DNA from: JBOFOR01 sp051654865
GTDB taxonomy: Bacteria; Bacillota; Clostridia; Peptostreptococcales; Peptostreptococcaceae
Assembly: GCA_051654865.1 (NCBI GenBank)
Contig: JBOFYV010000095.1
Span: 1 to 7,525, forward strand
DNA length: 7,525 nucleotides
Direction of reading: 5' to 3'
Shown here piece by piece: positions 1-5,652 of this stretch. How positions within the stretch are numbered: position 1 is the stretch's first letter; every line of letters starts with the position of its first letter. Made by a program: the position numbers and the translations under genes. Under the pieces are notes generated by a model, which had not been told where the DNA came from, searched no databases, and saw only the letters and a list, made by a program, of their open reading frames with translations.

Positions 1-188
1 CAGGAGAATCTGAAGATTCTACAATAGCTGACTTAGCAGTAGCTGTAAACGCTGGTCAAATAAAGACTGGTGCTCCATCAAGAACTGATAGAGTTGCTAA
101 GTACAACCAATTATTAAGAATAGAAGATACTATAGGTGACACAGCTAGATACTGTGGAATGAACTCTTTCTACAACTTAAAGAAGTAA
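1..188 (+). CDS. eno: Enolase, C-terminal 61 residues (copy 1, 5' end outside window)
   Basis: The reading frame that enters at base 3 and stops with TAA at 186-188 encodes the C-terminus of enolase, the cytosolic glycolytic enzyme converting 2-phosphoglycerate to phosphoenolpyruvate. Recognisable family landmarks are GESEDSTIADLAVA at the left edge, then AGQIKTG with the conserved active-site lysine (codon 63-65), and SRTDRVAKYNQLLRIE. The end (YNLKK) falls at the normal family terminus, so the gene is intact at this side. All four Asn codons visible are AAC, the C-ending bias expected of a highly expressed gene in a low-GC genome. A hairpin terminator follows, so this enolase ends its transcription unit. 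It is probably the last gene of the usual clostridial gap-pgk-tpi-gpm-eno cluster, but that lies outside the window and is inference. Confidence 0.97.
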   Translation, partial: GESEDSTIADLAVAVNAGQIKTGAPSRTDRVAKYNQLLRIEDTIGDTARYCGMNSFYNLKK

Positions 189-214
189 TTAATTTTAGAT
201 ACTGATTAATATAT

Positions 215-250
215 AATTGAGGACTTTAGAATATCTAAAGTCCTTAATTT
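215..250 (+). terminator. Intrinsic terminator after enolase copy 1
   Basis: A perfect 10-bp stem (221-230 with 234-243, GGACTTTAGA) has a 3-nt loop. A/T pairs and one G-U extend it to 215-220 with 244-249. The following U-run is short (TTAATTT), so termination may be incomplete and some transcription could read into the downstream pyruvate kinase gene. Confidence 0.8.
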
Positions 251-255
251 CATGT

Positions 256-329
256 ATGTGCATATAAAAAAGTATATATATGATAACGTTTGTCAAAGGT
301 TGCAACAACATTAATTAAACAATTAATAA
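256..329 (+). promoter_or_regulatory. Probable promoter/control region of pyruvate kinase copy 1
   Basis: The 112-nt gap between the enolase terminator and pyk must hold the pyk promoter, but no single pair of hexamers stands out. Candidates are a -10-like TATGAT at 279-284 without a good -35, and a -35-like TTGTCA at 290-295 without a good -10. The stretch TGATAACGTTTGTCA (281-295) is an imperfect palindrome around AACGTT that loosely resembles a catabolite-responsive element. It matches only about 7 of 10 fixed positions of the Bacillus consensus. GTTGCAAC at 299-306 is a perfect 8-bp palindrome. CcpA control of pyk is known in other Gram-positives, so a site here would be reasonable, but the call is weak. 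Confidence 0.3.
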
Positions 330-362
330 GACTAAATAAAAAATAGACTTAGGAGAAAAAAT

Positions 363-1787
363 ATGTTAAACAACACGAAAAGAACTAAAATAGTTTGTAC
401 GTTAGGACCTGCATCAGAAAACGAAGAAATATTAAGAGAGTTAATAAATAACGGATTAAACGTTGCTAGAATGAACTTCTCTCACGGTTCTCACGAAGAG
501 CACAAAGGAAGAATGGACGTAGTTAAAAAAGTTAGAACAGAATTAAATAAGCCGGTAGCATTACTTTTAGATACAAAAGGACCTGAAATAAGAACAGGGA
601 ACTTTGATATGCCAGAAGTATTATTAGAAGAAGGTAAAAAATTCACTATAACAATGGCTGACGTTGTTGGAAACCAAGAAATGTGTACTGTAAGTTACAA
701 AGGATTAGCTAAAGATGTAGTTCCTGGAGATACTATATTAATAGATGATGGTTTAGTAGGACTTAGAGTTGAAGAAATAAACGGTGAAGAAATAGTATGT
801 ACAGTAGAAAACTCTGGTATAGTTAAAAACCACAAAGGAGTTAACGTTCCTGGTGTTAAAATAAACTTACCAGCATTAACTGAAAAAGATACAAGTGATA
901 TAGAGTTCGGTATATCTCAAGATATAGACTACATAGCTGCATCTTTCGTTAGAAAAGCACAAGATGTTTTAGAAATAAGAGAAATCTTAGAAAGAAACAA
1001 CGCTACTCACATACAAATAATATCTAAAATAGAAAACCAAGAAGGTATAGATAACATAGATGAAATAATAGCTGTATCTGACGGTATAATGGTAGCTAGA
1101 GGAGACCTTGGAGTTGAAATACCAACAGAAGAGATCCCTATAGCTCAAAAGATGATGATAAGAAAGTGTAACGAAGTAGGTAAGCCAGTTATAACTGCTA
1201 CTCAAATGTTAGACTCTATGATGAGAAATCCTAGACCTACAAGAGCAGAAGTTACTGACGTAGCTAATGCAATATACGATGGAACTGATGCAATAATGCT
1301 TTCAGGAGAAACTGCTGCTGGTAAATATCCAGTAGAAGCTGTAAGAACTATGGCATCTATAGCTAAGAGAACTGAAGAAACATTAAACTACAATGAATTA
1401 TTAAAGAAGAAGAAAGTTGAAGAAGTAACAGTAACTAACGCAATAAGTCATGCTACTTGTACTACTGCTATAGACTTAAATGCTTCTGCAATAGTAACAT
1501 TCACTTCTTCAGGACATACTGCAAGAATGGTATCTAGATTTAGACCAGCTTGTCCAGTAATAGCTACTACTCAAGATGAAGGTGTTATGAGAAGATTAGC
1601 ATTATGTTGGGGAGTATACCCAGTTAAGACTAACGTTGCTACAAACACTGACGAAGTTATAAATAACTCAATCGAAGCTGTTAAAGAAATGAACTGCTTC
1701 AACGAAGGTGAGTTAGTTGTAATAACTGCAGGAGTACCAGCTGGAATACAAGGAACTACAAACTTAATAAAAGTTCAATCTTTATAA
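363..1787 (+). CDS. pyk: Pyruvate kinase, copy 1 (housekeeping-like)
   Basis: This cytosolic enzyme transfers phosphate from phosphoenolpyruvate to ADP, giving pyruvate and ATP. The 474-residue protein has the short E. coli PykF-like layout: an A domain interrupted by the B domain (about 71-168) and a C-terminal regulatory domain (about 345-474). It lacks the extra C-terminal PEP-utiliser domain of the roughly 585-residue Bacillus enzyme. Visible catalytic features are Arg36 in NVARMNFSHGS, Lys72, Glu75 in DTKGPEIRTG (the residue associated with K+-dependent enzymes), the signature IISKIENQEG with Lys222 and Glu224, Asp248 in RGDLGVEIP, and Thr280 in ITATQMLDSM. The SD AGGAG (351-355) lies 7 nt before the ATG. 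Terminators on both sides make it monocistronic. AAC dominates its early Asn codons (6 of 8), suggesting high expression. It is about 88% identical to the second copy at 5653. Confidence 0.98.
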   Translation: MLNNTKRTKIVCTLGPASENEEILRELINNGLNVARMNFSHGSHEEHKGRMDVVKKVRTELNKPVALLLDTKGPEIRTGNFDMPEVLLEEGKKFTITMADVVGNQEMCTVSYKGLAKDVVPGDTILIDDGLVGLRVEEINGEEIVCTVENSGIVKNHKGVNVPGVKINLPALTEKDTSDIEFGISQDIDYIAASFVRKAQDVLEIREILERNNATHIQIISKIENQEGIDNIDEIIAVSDGIMVARGDLGVEIPTEEIPIAQKMMIRKCNEVGKPVITATQMLDSMMRNPRPTRAEVTDVANAIYDGTDAIMLSGETAAGKYPVEAVRTMASIAKRTEETLNYNELLKKKKVEEVTVTNAISHATCTTAIDLNASAIVTFTSSGHTARMVSRFRPACPVIATTQDEGVMRRLALCWGVYPVKTNVATNTDEVINNSIEAVKEMNCFNEGELVVITAGVPAGIQGTTNLIKVQSL

Positions 1788-1794
1788 TATATAT

Positions 1795-1831
1795 AAGCCT
1801 TGAGATGAGTAAAATCATCCCAAGGCTTTTT
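1795..1831 (+). terminator. Strong intrinsic terminator after pyruvate kinase copy 1
   Basis: AAGCCTTG (1795-1802) pairs with CAAGGCTT (1821-1828). After a single A/C mismatch, GATGA (1804-1808) pairs with TCATC (1815-1819), closing a 6-nt loop. The stem runs straight into a T-run (1827-1831). It starts 7 nt after the stop codon and separates the housekeeping pyk unit from the glycerate regulator downstream. Confidence 0.92.
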
Positions 1832-1845
1832 ACATATAAAAAGTT

Positions 1846-1874
1846 TTGTTAAATTTTCACTTATAACATAAAAT
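1846..1874 (+). promoter_or_regulatory. Predicted sigma-A promoter of the regulator gene
   Basis: TTGTTA (1846-1851, 4 of 6 to the -35 consensus) and TAAAAT (1869-1874, 5 of 6 to the -10) are separated by exactly 17 bp. This would place the transcription start near 1881, about 34 nt before the start codon. The region is AT-rich, so chance matches are possible. The preceding strong terminator does require a promoter in this short gap. Confidence 0.55.
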
Positions 1875-1914
1875 AATGAAATACGTGATAAATAAATAGG
1901 AAGGATACTAGATT

Positions 1915-3009
1915 ATGGCAATTGTAAAGATAAATCCTAATTTAGCTCAAGAGATTGTTAATGCTGTTAAGGAGGTTGTTGATAAGGATATAAATTTTAT
2001 AGATAAAAATGGAGTTATTATTGGAAGTACTGATAAGAACAGAATAAATACTTTTCATCAAGCTGGATATGAAGCTATAAAGAGCTCAAATAATGTGGTA
2101 GTTGAAGGAAATGCAGAATATAAAGGAAGTAAAAAAGGGATAAATTATCCTATAAAAATAAATGGAATATCAATAGGAGCAATAGGTATTACTGGAGAAC
2201 CTGATGAAATTACCAAATATGGTTTTTTAGTAACTAAAATTACTGAAATTTTTATAAAAGAACAACAGCTAAATTACAGACACGAGGCAGATAAACAAAG
2301 GATAAATTATGTAGTAAAATCTTTGGTTTACAACAATGTAGAAGATAAGGTAGAGATAGAAAATATACTAGAAGAGTTCAAAATAACACCAAATCAAAAT
2401 TTTGCTATAGTTATTATGAAAATAAATAAACATAGCAAAAGAGAAGATTTAGAAATAATAGAAAATGATATATATAAAGTATTTGATACTATAGGTAATA
2501 TATTTAGAATATATATTTATCCAAATGAATTTATTGCATTAGTAAATGAAGAGAAATATAATCGATTAAAAAATATTTATATGAATAATTTAAGAAAGCA
2601 TAATGGGATGTTAATAGGAGGCGTAGGGCGTCTAAAAGATTTATACGACGTTCATAAATCTTATAAAGAAGCTAGAATAGCATTAAAATATTCAGCTAAA
2701 AACAATAATATTCTTACGTACATAGATGATTTAGAATTAGAACTTATTTTAGAAGGATTAGATATTGAAATAAAAAAACAGTACACAGAAAAAGTACTAA
2801 AAAACTTAGATGAAGATGATATTAACCTATTGGGCATTTATTATAAAAATGAGATGTCATTAAAATTAACATCAGAAGAACTCTATATTCATAAAAATAC
2901 GTTGCAATATAGATTAGAAAAAATACAGAATAAATGTGAACTAAATCCAAGAAGCTTCAATGACTCAGTAATTTTATATTTAGCGATAGGTATAAAGCGT
3001 TCTATATAG
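1915..3009 (+). CDS. cdaR: CdaR-type (PucR/sugar-diacid family) transcriptional regulator
   Basis: This 364-residue DNA-binding protein is likely to sense glycerate or a related sugar acid and activate the downstream kinase-permease genes. Residues about 5-137 match the sugar-diacid recognition domain: an N-terminal helix AQEIVNAVKEVVDKDINFID, then GVIIGSTD and YPIKINGISIGAIGITG. Residues about 150-265 look like the degenerate GGDEF-like middle domain, ending in YKEARIALKYS. Residues about 305-362 are the PucR-type helix-turn-helix (LTSEELYIHKNTLQYRLEKI, then a C-terminal FNDSVILYLAIGI helix). E. coli CdaR controls galactarate, glucarate and glycerate genes. Here no diacid dehydratase or aldolase is visible, so glycerate itself is the likely signal (inference). 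The SD AGGAAGGA lies about 10 nt from the ATG. It uses few C-ending codons, as expected of a weakly expressed regulator. There is no terminator before the kinase gene, so some read-through is likely. Confidence 0.88.
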   Translation: MAIVKINPNLAQEIVNAVKEVVDKDINFIDKNGVIIGSTDKNRINTFHQAGYEAIKSSNNVVVEGNAEYKGSKKGINYPIKINGISIGAIGITGEPDEITKYGFLVTKITEIFIKEQQLNYRHEADKQRINYVVKSLVYNNVEDKVEIENILEEFKITPNQNFAIVIMKINKHSKREDLEIIENDIYKVFDTIGNIFRIYIYPNEFIALVNEEKYNRLKNIYMNNLRKHNGMLIGGVGRLKDLYDVHKSYKEARIALKYSAKNNNILTYIDDLELELILEGLDIEIKKQYTEKVLKNLDEDDINLLGIYYKNEMSLKLTSEELYIHKNTLQYRLEKIQNKCELNPRSFNDSVILYLAIGIKRSI

Positions 3010-3053
3010 ACAATTAAAAATAACTTAATACAATAAAATATACATAGTTACAA

Positions 3054-3067
3054 TGTTAAGTGTAACA
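3054..3067 (+). promoter_or_regulatory. Upstream operator copy, candidate CdaR site
   Basis: TGTTAAGTGTAACA is an inverted repeat with arms TGTTA/TAACA and a 4-bp centre. It matches the second copy at 3096 in 12 of 14 positions and is exactly 42 bp from it. An overlapping inverted repeat, GTTACA (3047-3052) with TGTAAC (3061-3066), extends the site leftward. Assignment to CdaR rests on adjacency only. Confidence 0.55.
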
Positions 3068-3078
3068 AAAATAATAGT

Positions 3079-3094
3079 ATGAAAACGCATCTAT
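3079..3094 (+). promoter_or_regulatory. cre-like site, candidate CcpA operator
   Basis: The stretch ATGAAAACGCATCTAT contains TGAAAACG, a strong left half of the catabolite-responsive element (WTGNAANCGNWNNCW). It matches every fixed position of that form except the late C. The right half is poorer against stricter forms of the consensus. It lies between the two operator copies, where bound CcpA could block activator contacts. Repressing glycerate use when better sugars are present would be physiologically sensible. Confidence 0.45.
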
Positions 3095-3095
3095 T

Positions 3096-3109
3096 TGTTA
3101 TGTATAACA
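3096..3109 (+). promoter_or_regulatory. Promoter-proximal operator copy, candidate CdaR site
   Basis: TGTTATGTATAACA has perfect 6-bp arms (TGTTAT/ATAACA) around a central GT. It ends one base before the weak -35 hexamer (3110-3115), the position expected of an activator touching RNA polymerase at the -35. Its repeat lies 42 bp upstream, four helical turns, so both face the same side of the DNA. Confidence 0.6.
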
Positions 3110-3138
3110 TTAATATACCAAAATATAGTTGGTATAAT
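3110..3138 (+). promoter_or_regulatory. Core promoter of the glycerate kinase-permease-pyk(-eno) operon
   Basis: A perfect TATAAT -10 (3133-3138) sits 17 bp from a poor -35, TTAATA (3110-3115, 4 of 6). The predicted start is near 3145, immediately before the SD GGGAGG (3148-3153), giving a very short leader. A good -10 with a weak -35 bordered by a palindrome is typical of an activator-dependent promoter. Confidence 0.65.
3114..3136 (+). repeat. Inverted repeat across the -10 element
   Basis: TATACCAA (3114-3121) and TTGGTATA (3129-3136) form a perfect 8-bp inverted repeat with a 7-bp spacer. It overlaps the -10 and most of the -35/-10 spacer, and lies upstream of the predicted start, so it would act as DNA rather than as an RNA hairpin. 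It differs in sequence from the TGTTA/TAACA operators and could be a repressor site or chance in AT-rich DNA. Confidence 0.4.
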
Positions 3139-3161
3139 ATTAACAAAGGGAGGCGTATAAA

Positions 3162-4304
3162 ATGAAAATAGTAATTTCGATAGATTCTTTAAAAGGAAGT
3201 CTATCTTCAATAGAGGCAGCAAATGCAATAAAAAAAGGAATATTAAACGTTGAGAAAGATGCAGATATAAAAATAATGCCACTTGCAGATGGTGGTGAAG
3301 GAACAGTAGAAGCTTTAGTACAAGGTATGAATGGTGAAGAAAAAAGCATAGAGGTCACAGGACCAATAGTTGATAAAGTAAATGCAACATACGGAATATT
3401 AAAAGATACAAATACAGCAATAATAGAAATGGCTCAAGCATCAGGATTACCATTAGTTCCAACTGAGCTTAGAAATCCTTTAAATACTACAACTTATGGT
3501 GTAGGAGAAATAATAAAAGAAGCAATAAATCAAGGTTGTAGAAACTTTATCGTAGGAATAGGTGGAAGTGCTACAAATGATTCAGGTATAGGAATGCTTC
3601 AAGCTTTAGGATTTGAATTCTACGATGAAAATAATAAACTAGTAGGATTAGGCGGAAAAGTTCTAAATGAAATAAAGAGCATAAAAATAGACAATAGATT
3701 AAAAGAATTAGATGAATGTAATTTCAAAATAGCTTGTGATGTAAATAATCCGTTATTCGGGAAAAACGGAGCAGCTCATATATACGGACCACAAAAAGGT
3801 GCAACACCTGAAATAGTTGAAGAACTAGACAATGGGCTTAGAAGTTTTGCAAAAGTAGTACAAAATGACTTAGGCAAAGATATAGCTAATGTAGCAGGTG
3901 TAGGAGCAGCAGGTGGATTAGGGTTTGCATTCTTAGCATTCTTAAACTCAAAATTAGAATCAGGAATAAAAATAATATTAGATGAGATTAAGTTAGAAGA
4001 TGAATTAAAAGATGCAGACTTTGTTATAACTGGAGAAGGTAGATTAGATAACCAAACAGCTATGGGAAAAGCACCAATAGGAGTAGCAAAACTAGCTAAA
4101 AAATATGGATCGAAAGTAATAGGACTAGCTGGAGCAACTACAGATGATGCAGTTAAATGCAATGAAGAAGGAATGGATGCATACTTCTCAATAGTAAATG
4201 GAGCTATGACAATAGAGCAAGCTATGGACAAAGAGACAGCAATCAAAAATATGACAACAACAACAACGCAAGTATTTAACCTTATAAAAGCATTAAGACA
4301 ATAA
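3162..4304 (+). CDS. glxK: Glycerate kinase, class I (GarK/GlxK family)
   Basis: This cytosolic kinase phosphorylates D-glycerate with ATP. The characterised E. coli members of this family produce 2-phosphoglycerate, the substrate of enolase. The 380-residue length is normal for the family. Conserved blocks in order are SIDSLKGSLSS (6-16), PLADGGEGT (40-48), the glycine-rich GIGGSATNDSGIGMLQALG (132-150), CDVNNPLFG...YGPQKGA (192-214), GAAGGLGFAF (249-257) and TGEGRLDNQT (290-299). All appear intact. The SD GGGAGG is 8 nt before the ATG. It is the first gene of a probable operon, with the permease starting 30 nt after its stop and a pyruvate kinase and enolase further on. That company supports 2-phosphoglycerate as the product, because no phosphoglycerate mutase is encoded. 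Control is predicted from the twin operators and cre-like site immediately upstream. The stereospecificity and product are not proven by sequence. Confidence 0.95.
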   Translation: MKIVISIDSLKGSLSSIEAANAIKKGILNVEKDADIKIMPLADGGEGTVEALVQGMNGEEKSIEVTGPIVDKVNATYGILKDTNTAIIEMAQASGLPLVPTELRNPLNTTTYGVGEIIKEAINQGCRNFIVGIGGSATNDSGIGMLQALGFEFYDENNKLVGLGGKVLNEIKSIKIDNRLKELDECNFKIACDVNNPLFGKNGAAHIYGPQKGATPEIVEELDNGLRSFAKVVQNDLGKDIANVAGVGAAGGLGFAFLAFLNSKLESGIKIILDEIKLEDELKDADFVITGEGRLDNQTAMGKAPIGVAKLAKKYGSKVIGLAGATTDDAVKCNEEGMDAYFSIVNGAMTIEQAMDKETAIKNMTTTTTQVFNLIKALRQ

Positions 4305-4334
4305 ACAAGACAATAGAATATAAGAGGTGAAGAC

Positions 4335-5597
4335 ATGGAAGCGCAAATAACAACATTAGGAGCCTTACTAGGTCTTGCAGTAGCGATTATACTAATAATC
4401 AAAAAAGTTCAACCAGCATACAGCTTAATACTAGGTGCAGTAGTTGGAGGACTTATAGGTGGAGCAGGACTTACAGGAACAGTAGATGTAATGATGGAAG
4501 GAGCTAAAGGCATAATGCCAGCAATCCTTCGTATAGTTACATCAGGTGTATTAGCAGGAGTACTTATACAAACAGGAGCTGCAGCAAAAATTGCAGACCA
4601 GATTATAAAAGCCTTAGGCGAAAAAAGGGCGCTATTTGCACTAGCTTTATCGACAATGATACTAACATCAGTTGGAGTATTCGTAGATGTAGCAGTAATA
4701 ACTGTTGCACCAATAGCATTAGCAATAGGTAGAAAATTAAAATATTCACCAACGATTTTACTTTTAGCTATGATAGGTGGAGGGAAATGTGGAAACGTAA
4801 TATCTCCTAATCCAAATACTATATCAGCATCAGAAAACTTTGGAGTAGATTTATCTTCATTAATGGCAGCTAATATAATACCTGCAATAGTAGGTCTTAT
4901 AGTTACAGTTATATTAGCTTCAATGCTAGCTAAAAAATTCAAACATGAAGTAACAGAATATGAAGCAGAAACAGAAACACACACAGAATTACCATCATTC
5001 TTTGCAGCAATAATAGGACCAATAGTTGCAATAGCATTACTTGCACTTAGACCAATAGCTGGAATAGCAGTAGATCCACTTATAGCATTACCAGTTGGAG
5101 GAATAGTGGGTGTTTTAGTTATGGGTAAAGCAAAGAATCTTAACGAATATATAAGTTTTGGACTTTCAAAAATGATGCCAGTTGCAATATTACTAATAGG
5201 TACTGGTACAGTAGCAGGAGTAATAAAAGCATCAGATTTACAAGCAACTACAATAGCAGTACTTAATGCAATGAATATGCCTGAGTTCTTATTAGCACCA
5301 ATATCAGGGGTATTAATGGGTGCAGCGACAGCATCTACAACATCAGGAGCAACAATAGCATCAGCAACATTTGCACCAGCAATATTATCTGTAGGAATAT
5401 CACCAGTAGCAGGTGCAGCTATGGTACATGCAGGATCTACAGTAATAGACCATTTACCACATGGTTCATTCTTCCATGCAACAGCAGGATCAATGAATAT
5501 GAGTATAGGTGACCGTTTAAAGTTAATACCATTTGAATCTTTAATAGGTTTAAGTATAACAATAGTATCAACTTTAATATGGGGAGTAATAATGTAG
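4335..5597 (+). CDS. GntP-family permease, probable glycerate transporter
   Basis: This 420-residue integral membrane protein consists almost entirely of hydrophobic helices. About 12 membrane-spanning or re-entrant stretches are visible (roughly 7-24, 28-48, 57-80, 97-117, 119-133, 139-151, 176-199, 222-240, 246-263, 280-298, 316-364 and 398-418). The longest hydrophilic loop is acidic (about 201-220, rich in Glu). GNVISPNPNTISASENFGVD (153-172) and the C-terminal AGSTVIDHLPHGSFFHATAG (366-385) are typical of GntP/gluconate-type carboxylate:H+ symporters. The SD AGAGGTGA precedes the ATG. The gene lies 30 nt after the glycerate kinase and 55 nt before pyk, with no terminator between. Family members carry gluconate and related hydroxy-acids. 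Specificity for glycerate is inferred only from its neighbour. Gluconate is less likely because no gluconate kinase is present. Confidence 0.9.
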   Translation: MEAQITTLGALLGLAVAIILIIKKVQPAYSLILGAVVGGLIGGAGLTGTVDVMMEGAKGIMPAILRIVTSGVLAGVLIQTGAAAKIADQIIKALGEKRALFALALSTMILTSVGVFVDVAVITVAPIALAIGRKLKYSPTILLLAMIGGGKCGNVISPNPNTISASENFGVDLSSLMAANIIPAIVGLIVTVILASMLAKKFKHEVTEYEAETETHTELPSFFAAIIGPIVAIALLALRPIAGIAVDPLIALPVGGIVGVLVMGKAKNLNEYISFGLSKMMPVAILLIGTGTVAGVIKASDLQATTIAVLNAMNMPEFLLAPISGVLMGAATASTTSGATIASATFAPAILSVGISPVAGAAMVHAGSTVIDHLPHGSFFHATAGSMNMSIGDRLKLIPFESLIGLSITIVSTLIWGVIM

Positions 5598-5652
5598 ACT
5601 AAAAACATAATATTACTAACAAGACATAATAAATAGACATAGGAGAATTAGG

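Noticed and set aside
251..362. Riboswitch in the leader of pyruvate kinase copy 1
   Set aside because: No conserved aptamer motif and no terminator/antiterminator pair lies between the enolase terminator and the pyk start. The palindromes are short and better explained as protein sites.
3129..3145. Sigma-54 promoter suggested by TTGG near the kinase start
   Set aside because: The GC doublet required about 10 bp after GG is absent. A perfect sigma-A TATAAT overlaps, and the regulator has no sigma-54 AAA+ domain.
3776..4402. A 208-codon minus-strand open frame opposite the end of glycerate kinase
   Set aside because: It overlaps well-conserved kinase motifs on the + strand, has a shadow-like Ser/Ala/Ile composition and would straddle the kinase-permease junction.
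4409..5608. A 399-codon open frame on the minus strand opposite the permease gene
   Set aside because: It mirrors the codon structure of the GntP gene, has an Ile/Ala/Pro-rich low-complexity composition and resembles no known family. The + strand protein is clearly conserved.
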